A stretch of DNA of 64,000 nt from NCBI RefSeq assembly GCF_023540835.1, contig NZ_JALKCU010000006.1, positions 60,379 through 124,378 on the forward strand. Reading direction: 5' to 3'. Positions 35,141-44,145 of this stretch are shown in pieces. The notes beneath the pieces are model-generated. The model was not told the origin of the DNA and did no database searches. It saw only the letters and a list, made by a program, of their open reading frames with translations. A program made the position numbers and the translations under genes. The number at the start of each line of letters is the position of its first letter. Positions within the stretch are counted from its first letter, which is position 1. The DNA comes from Marivivens geojensis (lineage in GTDB: Bacteria; Pseudomonadota; Alphaproteobacteria; Rhodobacterales; Rhodobacteraceae).

Positions 35141-36724
35141 ATGGTTAGTGGAGTCGAAATCGGTTATAACACCGGTGCGAGCGCCATGCAGATGGCCGAA
35201 ACAATTTTCGGCGATGGCGTAACAGTCGTGTCTGCGTCCTACACGGGCGACAACAGGTCATCTGCGATCTACACAAACGGTGATCTCACTGGCGGCGTTG
35301 CGCCGTCAGACACGGGTGTCATCCTTTCTACGGGTCAAGCCGCCAGCTTTACCACGTCGAACAGATGGCAATCGAACACATCGGCCAGCACCACAACCAA
35401 CACGTCTGGCGTCAATAATAACGCCGACTTCAACGCGATTAGCGGCGGTTCGACCTACGATGCGGCTTGGCTAGATGTCAGCTTTATTCCGACCGGAGAC
35501 ACGCTAACGCTGAGCTTTGTTTTCGCGTCGGAAGAATTTCCCGAATACACTACCTCATCGTTCAACGACGCCGTGGGCGTGTGGGTCAATGGTGTACACG
35601 TTCCCCTATCGATCGGTGACGGCACGACCTCTGTGAACAACGTAGGTGGCCCGACGGGTTCCAACCTTTACGTCGACAACACCCAAGACCAATACAACAC
35701 GGAAATGGATGGCTTTACCGTCACCATGACCCTGAACATCCCCGTCGACCCCAACATTTTAAACACCATAAAGATCGGGATCGCGGACGTTGGTGACAGC
35801 AGCTACGACTCGAACATTCTGATCGCTGCGGATTCAGGTCAAACGACCCTCATCGCCGTGACTGATGACGTGTCAATGTACGCCAACGGAACCAAGACAT
35901 TTGACCTACTTGGCAACGATACAAACTCGACCTCAGGCACCCTTCAGATCACAGAGATCAACGGTGTTCCGGTTTCAGCAGGCAGCACAGTCACACTCAG
36001 TACAGGGCAAACCATAACTGTAAACGCTGACGGCACAATCACGGTTGTTGCCGATAGCGACGGCGAAGCGGTCAACTTTACCTACCAAGTTGACGCCCTG
36101 AATGGTTCGACTGTCGTTGGAACCTCGACGGGTATAGTCAACCTCGACGTCATTCCCTGTTTCGTCTCCGGCACGTTGATTTCAACGACACGCGGTATGG
36201 TGCCGGTCGAAGACCTATCAGTCGGCGACATGGTTCTCACCATGGACGAAGGCCCGCAGCCTTTGCGCTGGATTGGCAATCGCGAAGTCGAAGCCACAGG
36301 CAAAATGGCACCTGTCTTAATAGAAGCGAATGCAATCGGGGAACACGACGCGCTGATGATATCCCCACAGCACCGTGTTCTCATGCGAGACCCGCTGGCA
36401 GCACTGCTCTTTGGCGAAGAAGAAGTGTTGGTCAAAGCGCGCGATTTGGTGAACGGATCAACAATTCGCCACGTCGAAGGCGGATCCGTCACTTATCACC
36501 ACATACTGTTTGACCGCCATCAAGTCGTCTATTCCGAAGGCCTTCCGACCGAGAGCTTCCACCCCGGCCCACAGGCAACGAAACAATTCGACCCAGAAGT
36601 GCTCGAAGAAATTTGCACGCTGTTCCCAGAACTGACGCCAGAGACCGGAATGAACCACGGTCCTGCCGCGCGTCTTTCGCTGAAATCATTTGAGGCTCGT
36701 CTCCTTGCAGAGGCAGCTGCATGA
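35141..36724 (+). CDS. choice-of-anchor L / Hint domain protein
   Basis: A 527-aa, Asp/Thr/Gly-rich, probably secreted protein without a classical signal peptide. Residues about 5-230 form a choice-of-anchor L domain (hallmark FASEEFPEYTTSSFNDAVG); about 240-335 is a cadherin/VCBS-like beta repeat (FDLLGNDTNSTSGTL). From C340 a Hint (Hedgehog/intein-like) module follows: PCFVSGTLISTTRGMVPVEDL at its head, SPQHRVL (408-414) and YHHILFDRHQVVYSEG (452-467). C340 is the nucleophile position, so self-cleavage is possible. The start ATG 35141 has a weak upstream site. The next gene, also Hint-like, overlaps by four bases. Confidence 0.85.
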   Translation: MVSGVEIGYNTGASAMQMAETIFGDGVTVVSASYTGDNRSSAIYTNGDLTGGVAPSDTGVILSTGQAASFTTSNRWQSNTSASTTTNTSGVNNNADFNAISGGSTYDAAWLDVSFIPTGDTLTLSFVFASEEFPEYTTSSFNDAVGVWVNGVHVPLSIGDGTTSVNNVGGPTGSNLYVDNTQDQYNTEMDGFTVTMTLNIPVDPNILNTIKIGIADVGDSSYDSNILIAADSGQTTLIAVTDDVSMYANGTKTFDLLGNDTNSTSGTLQITEINGVPVSAGSTVTLSTGQTITVNADGTITVVADSDGEAVNFTYQVDALNGSTVVGTSTGIVNLDVIPCFVSGTLISTTRGMVPVEDLSVGDMVLTMDEGPQPLRWIGNREVEATGKMAPVLIEANAIGEHDALMISPQHRVLMRDPLAALLFGEEEVLVKARDLVNGSTIRHVEGGSVTYHHILFDRHQVVYSEGLPTESFHPGPQATKQFDPEVLEEICTLFPELTPETGMNHGPAARLSLKSFEARLLAEAAA

Positions 36725-37800
36725 GTTGGATCGGACTGCGCGATCATAACGGTACCCAGCGATTTCACCCCGGTGGGTTAGTCGGTGATCGAAACAACGT
36801 GAAACGGGTTTCAGCCGATGCACCGATGGCAAAGGGCACGCTTCTCATCGAAACCATCCATGACCCCGACAAGGTAAGGCGTAATTTGTTGCGTTTTGCG
36901 GCGAATACCCCGTGGCACAGTGCCCTAAGGCTGACGCTGGACCCCGATGGAACGTTACGGTTGCTGATGGCGCAGGGACAGGTCACTGCCGATTTCGCTC
37001 TAAAAACCGACCTTCATACCCATAAAGGGACCGCCGCAATTTGGTTCACATGGGACGCACCTGCCCGCAAAGGTCAGTTGGCTGTCCTAACCTCGACCAA
37101 TGAGTTCTACTGTTGTGATCTCTTCGCCCCGATCCCCCTGTGCTTTCGGGACGCAGACCGCATTTGCACACATCCGCAGACAACCCAGATCGACGCGGCA
37201 ACAACGTTCGTGGCGATTGCCGATAGTATCGAACCTGTCGGACCACCTGCAACTCTCTCGGGGCAGTCAATCATAGAAACACCCAACGGCCACGTCCGAC
37301 TTGAGACGCTGAAACCCGGGGCAACGGTTGTCACTGCAGATGGAGAAGCGGCTCAGATCCGATCAATCGCCGCGCAAACGCTTCCTGCCCGCGGTATGTT
37401 CACACCACATATCATTCGCGCACCCTATTACGGAGCGAGAACTGATTTGAGCATCGGCCCACGCCAGCACATTGAACTCGGCGGGTCAAAAATAGAATAC
37501 CTGTTCTTGACGGAATATGTTCTGACAGAGGTTGGCCACCTTACAGACGGACGTGAAGTTCTGGCAACCAGTCAAAGCGATTTTGTAACGTATTACCACG
37601 TAATGCTCGATCGCCATGACGTTCTCGAACTTACGGGTGTTCGTCTGACCAGCCTCGACCCTGCACCATTCCGCCAAAACGCCGCAATGCGTCAGCACGG
37701 CATACTGCGCAACGTTCCACAGGAACTTCTACCAGCAGGCCCGTCTATCGACCTGCAGCATCTCAGAAATTTCGAAGCTGTTTTGATCCCAAACCGATAG
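36721..37800 (+). CDS. Hint-like domain protein lacking the catalytic Cys
   Basis: A 359-aa protein starting inside the upstream gene's stop (ATGA). Residues 1 to about 165 form a beta-rich domain of unknown type, and about 175-330 a Hint module. The usual Cys-Phe opening is replaced by Ala-Thr (A177-T178 in PPATLSGQSIIETPNG), while GPRQHIEL and YYHVMLDRHDVLELTG keep the His motifs. It should therefore not cleave itself by the usual route. It may bind or be displayed with its cleaving partner, by inference from operon layout. No signal peptide is visible. Confidence 0.72.
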   Translation: MSWIGLRDHNGTQRFHPGGLVGDRNNVKRVSADAPMAKGTLLIETIHDPDKVRRNLLRFAANTPWHSALRLTLDPDGTLRLLMAQGQVTADFALKTDLHTHKGTAAIWFTWDAPARKGQLAVLTSTNEFYCCDLFAPIPLCFRDADRICTHPQTTQIDAATTFVAIADSIEPVGPPATLSGQSIIETPNGHVRLETLKPGATVVTADGEAAQIRSIAAQTLPARGMFTPHIIRAPYYGARTDLSIGPRQHIELGGSKIEYLFLTEYVLTEVGHLTDGREVLATSQSDFVTYYHVMLDRHDVLELTGVRLTSLDPAPFRQNAAMRQHGILRNVPQELLPAGPSIDLQHLRNFEAVLIPNR

Positions 37801-37801
37801 A

Positions 37802-38137
37802 TCAGACGTCGTTCTCGTCAAAGAACGGGGTCATCTGCGCAACGATCACGCTATTTTCCTCGAGTGCACGCTGCATCAGTTCTTGTTCGTCTTCGTCGAT
37901 ATCGTGGCCTTCGGCAAGACGTTCATCCAAGGTGCCATAACCCGTCACGTCCAACGGGTTGAGATCGGCTTGTTTGAGGATAGCGACTGTTTCGCGGACG
38001 GCTTCAGCCTCATCAACACCGCTGGAATAACACATCAGTGCAGCACCAGTGCTGCCATCGGGCAGCCCGTCACCTTCTTTGCGACCGACCTGAACCAAAA
38101 GGGTGTAGACCTGTTGCTTGGTGTCTTTTTTGACCAT
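37802..38137 (-). CDS. conserved hypothetical protein of Rhodobacteraceae
   Basis: A 111-aa acidic soluble protein with no signal peptide. A beta-alpha core reads YTLLVQVGRKEGDGLPDG and SGVDEAEAVRETVAILKQA, followed by an acidic tail (EDEQELMQRALEENSVIVAQ). I remember near-identical small proteins next to dap genes in relatives, but their function is not known to me. ATG 38137 follows a GAGGGGG stretch; the longer frame to 38224 has no support. It ends one base from the converging Hint gene. Confidence 0.75.
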   Translation of the reverse strand: MVKKDTKQQVYTLLVQVGRKEGDGLPDGSTGAALMCYSSGVDEAEAVRETVAILKQADLNPLDVTGYGTLDERLAEGHDIDEDEQELMQRALEENSVIVAQMTPFFDENDV

Positions 38138-38291
38138 TTCAGCCCCCTCTTGCCTTGTTCGGCGCATGAATAACGGATGAGACCGTTTGAACGCGAACGC
38201 GGTGATTTTCAAGTGGCGCTGCAAACCACATTATACTTTTGCACCGCGAAAATCGGCAAAACCTACTCAAATGATCCCCGAAAATAACCCT

Positions 38292-38315
38292 TAGGTGAAT
38301 AGACCTGTTCACCTA
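38292..38315. repeat. inverted repeat before the candidate small RNA
   Basis: TAGGTGAA (38292-38299) and TTCACCTA (38308-38315) are perfect inverted 8-mers separated by 8 bases. They lie about 40 bases before the first stem of the candidate RNA, a position fitting a regulator's operator. Confidence 0.5.
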
Positions 38316-38355
38316 TTTACTCCCTAATACGGCTGTCGAGACACTTCATTCGCAT

Positions 38356-38450
38356 GTCGTGTCGCTTCAGTCTTTCAGAGACGCGGGTGACTCTCCGTCA
38401 CGCCCACGTCACGACTTTGCCCCGCAAGCTACCGCTCGCGGGGCTTTTTT
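38356..38450 (+). ncRNA. candidate small RNA ending in a strong terminator
   Basis: GTCGTG (38356-38361) pairs with CACGAC (38410-38415), enclosing a second stem (GGGTGAC 38385-38391 with GTCAC plus CCC at 38397-38405, one bulge). A terminator stem GCCCCGC (38419-38425) with GCGGGGC (38438-38444) and TTTTTT follows at once. No plus-strand gene precedes it within 550 bases, so the terminator must belong to a non-coding transcript or to nothing. The 5' end is not determined. Confidence 0.45.
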
Positions 38451-38470
38451 ATGGCCGCGGCATAAGCAAA

Positions 38471-38496
38471 GGCGCGCCCAAACTGGACGCGCCCTA
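38471..38496 (-). terminator. terminator after dapD
   Basis: On the minus strand GGCGCGTCCA and TGGGCGCGCC (one G-U) form a stem with a 3-base loop, followed only by TTTG, so it is a weak terminator. It lies 25 bases after the dapD stop. Confidence 0.55.
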
Positions 38497-38517
38497 ATCT
38501 CGATCTGCGAGAGATTA

Positions 38518-39345
38518 TTAATCGCGCAGGAGTTCGTTGATACCGGTTTTCGAACGCGTACGTTCATCCACACGCTTAACAATTACAGCGCAGTACAAGT
38601 TGATACCGTTCTTCGACGGCATCGAACCCGAGACCACGACCGAATACGGTGGCACTTCACCGTAGAAGACTTCGCCCGTTTCGCGGTCAACGATTTTTGT
38701 CGACTGGCCGATGTAAACGCCCATCCCCAGAACCGAACCTTCACGGATGATACAGCCTTCGACGACTTCGGAACGCGCACCGATAAAGCAGTTATCTTCG
38801 ATGATGGTCGGGCCAGCCTGCATCGGCTCCAGAACGCCACCGATGCCTACACCACCCGACAGGTGAACGTGTTTGCCGATTTGAGCGCAGGAACCAACGG
38901 TTGCCCAAGTGTCAACCATAGTGCCTTCACCAACATGCGCACCGAGGTTCACGAAGGACGGCATCAGAACAACGCCTTTGGCGATGTATGCTGATTTACG
39001 AACAACTGCGTTCGGAACAGCACGGAAGCCAGCCGCTTGGAAGTCTTCAGCCCCCCAACCTTTGAACTTGCTGTCGACCTTATCCCACCAGCTGTGACCC
39101 TGCGGACCGCCAGACTGAAGTTCCATATCCTTGATACGGAAGCCCAAGAGGACGGCCTTTTTAGCCCACTGGTTTACGTGCCATTGACCGTCATCCTGAC
39201 GCTCGGCAACACGCAGCGCACCGCTATCGAGCGCGTTGAGCGTATCTTCAATCGCTTCACGGGTTTCGCCCGTGGTCGCAGGGGTGATCGTATCGCGGGC
39301 TTCCCACGCGGCTTCGATGGCAGCTTCGAGCTGGACGTTCGACAT
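38518..39345 (-). CDS. dapD: 2,3,4,5-tetrahydropyridine-2,6-dicarboxylate N-succinyltransferase
   Basis: A 275-aa trimeric enzyme that succinylates tetrahydrodipicolinate in the succinylase route to diaminopimelate and lysine. An N-terminal helical domain (about 1-100) is followed by left-handed beta-helix hexapeptide repeats: [32 protein letters not shown] and [11 protein letters not shown], then [20 protein letters not shown]. Residues of the active centre, including the [10 protein letters not shown] loop, are conserved. The length is normal. It pairs with dapE in this window. Confidence 0.95.
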   Translation of the reverse strand: MSNVQLEAAIEAAWEARDTITPATTGETREAIEDTLNALDSGALRVAERQDDGQWHVNQWAKKAVLLGFRIKDMELQSGGPQGHSWWDKVDSKFKGWGAEDFQAAGFRAVPNAVVRKSAYIAKGVVLMPSFVNLGAHVGEGTMVDTWATVGSCAQIGKHVHLSGGVGIGGVLEPMQAGPTIIEDNCFIGARSEVVEGCIIREGSVLGMGVYIGQSTKIVDRETGEVFYGEVPPYSVVVSGSMPSKNGINLYCAVIVKRVDERTRSKTGINELLRD

Positions 39346-39431
39346 GTGGCCTCTCGGTGTTAGATGTGGTTTGAACCTTCCGAGGGGCTATAGACCGTTT
39401 CGCCCCCAAAGAGCAATAAAAGGCACGACCG

Positions 39432-40280
39432 ATGAGAGACGACAACCGACGCCACCCCCTTCGCCACTCAGGAGAAGACCGTCAGGCCGCCAAACACATC
39501 CCTGACACTCCGCAAACGCGGTCGGCGACCTATAAACTCGCGTTTTCGGACACGGATTTCATGTGCCGCGAGGATCTCCGCCCTGTCCGCCTGCAACTCG
39601 AACTTCTAAAAACCGAATTGGCGATGGACGAAGCTCAGATCGAATCAACTATCGTTCTGTTCGGTGGCGCACGAATTCCAGCGCCCGAAAACAAAGCGAC
39701 GGCGCGGACACAGACGCTCTCTTATTTGTCGAAATACTACGATGAAGCACGTCGCTTTGCCCGCATGATGACCGAGCTTTCGCTGAAATCTGGTGGCCAT
39801 GAGAACGTCATCGTCACGGGCGGTGGTCCTGGCGTGATGGAGGCTGGCAACCGTGGCGCAGCTGAGGCAGGCGGTAAATCAATCGGACTGAACATCGTCC
39901 TGCCGCACGAACAAGCGCCAAACCAATACGTGACACCAGAACTGTGTTTCAACTTCCATTACTTCGCCATTCGGAAGATGCACTTCCTCATGCGCGCGAA
40001 AGCGGTTTGCGTGTTCCCTGGTGGTTTCGGGACTTTGGATGAAATGTTCGAAAGTCTGACCCTGATCCAGACAGGTCGGATGGAGCAAGTTCCTTTCTTA
40101 CTGTTCGGTAAGGAATTCTGGGAAAAGATCATCAACTGGGATGCGCTCGCTGACGCTGGTACCATCTCCGATCAAGATTTGGCGCTCTTCCGCTACGTTG
40201 AAACCGCCGAAGAAGCGATGGCCGCGCTCGCGAATTGGGAAAACGTGGGTCAAAAGCGCGGGTCAATCCCGGGCCGCTGA
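39432..40280 (+). CDS. LOG-family (TIGR00730-like) nucleotide-binding protein
   Basis: A 282-aa Rossmann-like protein of the lysine-decarboxylase-like/LOG superfamily, whose tested members are cytokinin- or nucleotide-5'-phosphate phosphoribohydrolases. The GGGPGVMEAGNRGAAEAGG and PGGFGTLDEMFE motifs carry the catalytic Arg/Glu pattern. An N-terminal extension of about 50 residues before the core is typical of the Rhodobacterales form. True substrate unknown; annotation as lysine decarboxylase should be avoided. It diverges from dapD. Confidence 0.85.
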   Translation: MRDDNRRHPLRHSGEDRQAAKHIPDTPQTRSATYKLAFSDTDFMCREDLRPVRLQLELLKTELAMDEAQIESTIVLFGGARIPAPENKATARTQTLSYLSKYYDEARRFARMMTELSLKSGGHENVIVTGGGPGVMEAGNRGAAEAGGKSIGLNIVLPHEQAPNQYVTPELCFNFHYFAIRKMHFLMRAKAVCVFPGGFGTLDEMFESLTLIQTGRMEQVPFLLFGKEFWEKIINWDALADAGTISDQDLALFRYVETAEEAMAALANWENVGQKRGSIPGR

Positions 40281-40296
40281 CCTGAGGTGCGGGGCA

Positions 40297-41478
40297 TCAA
40301 AGCCCCGCTTCTGCCTCGATCTGAGCGCGCGATTTACGTGCCCGTTCGGTCGCGGATTTCAACTGACCACATGCTGCCATGATGTCTTCACCGCGCGGCG
40401 TGCGAATTGGTGACGCGTAGCCTGCTTCCATCAATATCCGCGCGAAGGCGTGAATACGGTTGTTTGACGACCGTTTATACGGAGCGCCCGGCCATTCATT
40501 GAACGGGATCAGGTTCACCTTCGCCGGAATACCGTCGAGCAGTTTGACCAAACGATGCGCGTCCTCGAATGTGTCGTTCACACCGTCGAGCATCACATAT
40601 TCAAACGTAATCCGTTCGCTGTTCGTCGCCTTCGGATACTCGCGAAGTGCGTCCAGAAGGGTCTCGATGTTCCACTTTTTGTTCACAGGAACTAGCTTAT
40701 CGCGGACCTCATCGGTCGTTGCGTGGAACGACACAGCGAGAAGACAGCCGATTTCCTCGGCAGTCCGAGCGATCTCGGGAACAACGCCAGAAGTCGACAG
40801 CGTGATACGACGACGGCCCAAGGCGATGCCTTCACCGTCCATGGTGATCTTCATCGCGTCACGGACGTTTTCGAAATTATAGAGCGGCTCGCCCATGCCC
40901 ATCAGAACGATGTTAGACAACAAACGTGGGCCATCATCACCAGTGCCAGTGCCTGGCTCGGGCCATTCATCCAAATCATCGCGGGCAAGCATAATCTGAC
41001 CAACGATCTCAGAGGCGGTAAGGTTGCGCACCAGTTTCTGCGTGCCAGTATGACAGAACGAACAAGTCAGTGTGCAGCCAACTTGAGAAGACACACAAAG
41101 CGTTCCGCGGCCTTCCTCAGGAATATAGACGATCTCTACCTCGTGACCGCCCGCAATACGAACGAGGTATTTGCGGGTGCCGTCTTCGGACACCAGCTTC
41201 GTCACCAACTCAGGACGCTCAATCACGAAATTTTCGGAGAGCATCTTGCGATAGTCTTTGGACAGGTTGGTCATGACGTCGAAATCAGTCACGCCCCAAT
41301 GGTAAACCCACTGCCACACCTGATTGAGGCGCATCTTGGCCTGCTTCTCGGGCGTACCTGCTTCGATCAATGCCTCACGCATTTGTTCGCGGGTCATGCC
41401 AGCAAGGTTTTTGGCTCCCTCCGGCAGTTTGCGGGGGATTGTAAGGACGTCTTGGGTAATCGGAGCAGTCGCGGTCAT
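40297..41478 (-). CDS. rlmN: dual-specificity 23S rRNA (A2503)/tRNA (A37) methyltransferase
   Basis: A 393-aa radical SAM methylase that makes 2-methyladenosine in 23S rRNA and tRNA. The cluster Cys are C135, C139 and C142 in [12 protein letters not shown]. The methyl-carrying Cys pair is probably in the C-terminal AACGQL segment and an earlier GMGEPLYN region binds SAM. ATG 41478 (MTATAPITQ) follows GAGG and begins the family's usual N-terminus; earlier in-frame starts to 41550 add residues without similarity. Confidence 0.93.
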   Translation of the reverse strand: MTATAPITQDVLTIPRKLPEGAKNLAGMTREQMREALIEAGTPEKQAKMRLNQVWQWVYHWGVTDFDVMTNLSKDYRKMLSENFVIERPELVTKLVSEDGTRKYLVRIAGGHEVEIVYIPEEGRGTLCVSSQVGCTLTCSFCHTGTQKLVRNLTASEIVGQIMLARDDLDEWPEPGTGTGDDGPRLLSNIVLMGMGEPLYNFENVRDAMKITMDGEGIALGRRRITLSTSGVVPEIARTAEEIGCLLAVSFHATTDEVRDKLVPVNKKWNIETLLDALREYPKATNSERITFEYVMLDGVNDTFEDAHRLVKLLDGIPAKVNLIPFNEWPGAPYKRSSNNRIHAFARILMEAGYASPIRTPRGEDIMAACGQLKSATERARKSRAQIEAEAGL

Positions 41479-41520
41479 AGAAGCCTCGGGTGCGGGTAGA
41501 TGGGCGCTCATATAGGATTC

Positions 41521-41548
41521 GGGGCAGAATTCAAAAGAATTCCGCCCC
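41521..41548 (-). terminator. hairpin between the IalB-like gene and rlmN
   Basis: GGGGCAGAATTC and GAATTCCGCCCC pair around AAAA with one mismatch. There is no T run on the minus strand, so it may be a weak terminator or a processing stem after the IalB-like gene. Confidence 0.5.
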
Positions 41549-41582
41549 AATATAAGTCAAATTATGGTGTCGCGGATCGAAA

Positions 41583-42110
41583 TTAGCTAGCGCAGCGGCG
41601 CTGAGCCTCTTCCAACGATGCCGTGAAGCCCAAAAGCGAGAAGCTATCTTTCGTCACGGTACCGCGTGCGGAACGCGCTGTCAGAACCGCTTCAGAGCCA
41701 GCACGCATTGCAGCAACAATCTGTGCATCGGCTTCAGCATTGGCAGGCCACGCGTTTTCGCCCTGAACGTAGAGATCATATTCACGTCCACCGATCTCCA
41801 TCTTCACAGTGGATTCACCTGCGAAAGGATACCCGCCCGTGAATACCACTTGGCCATTCAGACCAGCGGACGGCTTAAAGAAGACGTAGAGCAAAATATC
41901 GCCACGGCGCACCGCAACAACGTTGCCATCGCGTGTGTTCACTGTCTCTTTGGGTGCAGAGACGATCCAGCATTCGCGAGGATCATTGCCCTCGAAGACG
42001 CTCCAGTCGGTGTTGGCGGCTACGCGATTGTCAGAGTCCTGCGCGACAGCCACACTAGCCGTACCGAGCGCAAGAGCGACAACTGCCGCACGCATCATTC
42101 CAGAAATCAT
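41583..42110 (-). CDS. invasion-associated locus B (IalB) family protein
   Basis: A 175-aa periplasmic protein: signal peptide cut after AVA (about residue 23), then a single beta domain with the IalB pattern. DTDWSVFEGNDPRECWIVSAP, FFKPSAGLNGQVVFTGGYPF and a C-terminal FSLLGFTASLEEAQRRC are visible, with two Cys likely forming a disulfide. In other bacteria IalB relatives are linked to host contact, but most alphaproteobacterial copies have unknown roles. ATG 42110 follows GGAGG. Confidence 0.85.
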   Translation of the reverse strand: MISGMMRAAVVALALGTASVAVAQDSDNRVAANTDWSVFEGNDPRECWIVSAPKETVNTRDGNVVAVRRGDILLYVFFKPSAGLNGQVVFTGGYPFAGESTVKMEIGGREYDLYVQGENAWPANAEADAQIVAAMRAGSEAVLTARSARGTVTKDSFSLLGFTASLEEAQRRCAS

Positions 42111-42284
42111 TAGACAGCCTCCAAGCTGTTTTTGCCTCTTCTTCCACTTGCCCGATGCTCTACCGTCACCGTTCCGCAGGCAGATCTATTCTCTCGATGT
42201 TGTATCTTTACCAAGAAAAGAGGCCTATGGGAAAGTCCCATTGGCACACGAAATTGTGCGGATTCCCGCCTGAACTCCCCGAAC

Positions 42285-43046
42285 TCAGGCCATCGCATCC
42301 CAAATCAGCTTAATCGCCATCGCTGTAGAAGCGATTACTAGAACAGGTTTGATAACGCGCGAGCCGACTTTCATCGCCAACTTGGAGCCCAGATAGGCGC
42401 CGGCCATCTGCCCTGCCCCCATGCACAGCCCTGTCACCCAGAGCGGTTTAGCCACAAGCGCAAAGGCAAGCGTCGCGCCCACGTTTGATGCGAAGTTCAG
42501 TAGTTTTGTATGCGCTGTCGCTTTCAGAACGCCATAGCCACCCAAGGCGACAAACCCGAGCATGAAAAACGCACCAGTGCCTGGCCCTAGGAGGCCGTCA
42601 TAGAACCCTATGACGGGTACAAAAGCGATCATGAACAGAGCGGGACTGATGCGTTGCACACGATCCAAGTCATCCAAACCAGGTTTAAATGCGAAGAAGA
42701 GCGCGACTGCGATCAGCAAAACGGGTAAACCCAAACGGATCACATCCGTGGGCAGGAACGAGGCGAGCAATGCACCTGCGATCGATGCTGCAAATGACAT
42801 CAAGGCCGAGGGCAACTGCGCAAACAAGTTCACATGCCCAGCCCGCGCATAGTTAATCGCGGCCATACCTGCGCCAAATAGACCTTGGACCTTATTCGTT
42901 GCGAGAGCCGTAATCGGGTTCAGACCAGCGATCAGCAACGCAGGAATGGTGATCAAACCACCACCGCCCGCAATCGAGTCGATGAAACCCGCCACAAACG
43001 CAGCGCTAGTGAGGAGAACGAGAAGTTCGACAGAATGTTCTAGCAC
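42285..43046 (-). CDS. TauE/SafE-family sulfite or anion exporter permease
   Basis: A 253-aa inner-membrane protein with about eight helices in two TauE/SafE repeats. Marker motifs are GFIDSIAGGGGLITIPALL and NKVQGLFG in the first half, and DGLLGPGTGAF and KLLNFASNVGA in the second. Substrates in the family are sulfite or other sulfur anions, not shown for this one. Translation seems to start at GTG 43046, which directly follows the serB stop, so it is co-transcribed with serB. Confidence 0.85.
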   Translation of the reverse strand: MLEHSVELLVLLTSAAFVAGFIDSIAGGGGLITIPALLIAGLNPITALATNKVQGLFGAGMAAINYARAGHVNLFAQLPSALMSFAASIAGALLASFLPTDVIRLGLPVLLIAVALFFAFKPGLDDLDRVQRISPALFMIAFVPVIGFYDGLLGPGTGAFFMLGFVALGGYGVLKATAHTKLLNFASNVGATLAFALVAKPLWVTGLCMGAGQMAGAYLGSKLAMKVGSRVIKPVLVIASTAMAIKLIWDAMA

Positions 43047-43922
43047 TTAGGATACAAACTCGCTGCGTTTATACCCCTGCAGATAGAGGAGAGCGGTCAA
43101 ATCACCGTGGTTAATACGAACGCTGCATTCTGCCTGAACGCTTGGCTTCGCATGAAGTGCAACGCCAGTGCCCGCACGACCGAGCATACCGAGGTCGTTT
43201 GCACCATCACCAACGGCAATCACGTCAGCCTCTAATATACCCAGACGCGCAGTAATCTCTTCCAGCGCCTGAACCTTCGCTTCGCGGCCAAGGATCGGAT
43301 AGCCAACTTTACCCGTCAACTTGCCACCTTCGGCAATCAAAGTGTTTGCACGGTTCTCATCAAACCCCAACGCCGCCGCGATGCGCGACGTGAACGCGGT
43401 AAATCCACCTGACACCAAGGCAGCATAGCCACCCTTTGCTTTCATTGTCTGCACCAGCTCATAACCGCCAGGCATATGGGTAATACGGGTATTCAGAACG
43501 TGGCCGATAACAGTCTCATCTAAACCAGCCAAAAGACTGACACGCTCTTCTAACGCCCCGTTGAAATCCAACTCGCCATTCATCGCGCGCTTTGTGATGT
43601 CAGCAACACGCTCGCCCACGCCAGCTTCGGCAGCCAACTCATCAATGCATTCCTGGCGGATCATCGTCGAATCCATGTCGGCAAGGAGCATTTTTTTGCG
43701 ACGCCCGTCGGTCGATTGGATCACCAAATCGACCCCATTGGATTGTAGGTCAGACCAAACATCCCAAAAATTCGACGGCTCTACGGGAACTTCGAACTCT
43801 GCAGCTTCATCTACTGACAACCAGATCGCGTCGCCGCCGCCCCACGCATTACGGAGCGATTCCACCAATGGCGTTTCGATTTTACGCTCCGAAGGTGCAC
43901 AAAGAAGGGTGACGGTGAACAT
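43047..43922 (-). CDS. serB: phosphoserine phosphatase
   Basis: A 291-aa HAD-superfamily enzyme for the last step of serine synthesis. The catalytic Asp pair D82 and D84 lies in ADMDSTMI, the Ser/Thr motif in VSGGFTAF, and Asp ligands in [10 protein letters not shown]. An ACT-like N-terminal segment (about 1-75) precedes the HAD core. ATG 43922 gives the usual length; the open frame upstream crosses the serC leader. It diverges from serC-serA, so all three genes of the pathway are together. Confidence 0.93.
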   Translation of the reverse strand: MFTVTLLCAPSERKIETPLVESLRNAWGGGDAIWLSVDEAAEFEVPVEPSNFWDVWSDLQSNGVDLVIQSTDGRRKKMLLADMDSTMIRQECIDELAAEAGVGERVADITKRAMNGELDFNGALEERVSLLAGLDETVIGHVLNTRITHMPGGYELVQTMKAKGGYAALVSGGFTAFTSRIAAALGFDENRANTLIAEGGKLTGKVGYPILGREAKVQALEEITARLGILEADVIAVGDGANDLGMLGRAGTGVALHAKPSVQAECSVRINHGDLTALLYLQGYKRSEFVS

Positions 43923-44079
43923 CGGACAGCTCCGGTTAGGACTTGTTTCGCTAGCGTTTCGCATATCCATAAGCCGCTGCCAAGCAGGTCCGAAGTTTCC
44001 GATAGTAGTCGCGGATAGTCCAATTACGACCTTTTGCCGAAAACAAGCGTCATTTTTCCCATTGCAGCTTTCTGCACCG

Positions 44080-44145
44080 CCGCATATGTCCAGCAGCGGG
44101 ACACCTCTCCCCAACGAGAGGCGCTTATCTGAAAGGGTACCAGAA
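44080..44145 (+). ncRNA. probable serC leader RNA
   Basis: Directly before serC two small stems follow one another: TGTCC-AGCAGCG-GGACA and CCTCTC (44104-44109) with GAGAGG (44116-44121). Then comes GCGCTTATCTGAAAGGG, which ends close to the start codon. A conserved cis-regulatory serC motif with two stems is known upstream of serC in alphaproteobacteria, and position and layout agree with it. I have not compared it to the covariance model. Confidence 0.5.

Larger units (their letters stand above)
38138..38517. other. 380-base intergenic region before dapD end, with candidate RNA signals
   Basis: No protein gene is seen. The region holds an 8-bp inverted repeat (38292-38315), a set of stems with a strong terminator on the plus strand (38356-38450) and the dapD hairpin on the minus strand (38471-38496). 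Details are given in their own entries. Confidence 0.6.

Noticed and set aside
40289..40308. GC hairpin between the LOG gene and rlmN
   Set aside because: No T run on either strand and it overlaps the rlmN stop, so I do not call it a terminator.
43561..44145. 195-residue N-terminal extension of serC
   Set aside because: This part is antisense to serB and crosses the leader stems. SerC domain similarity begins at ATG 44146.
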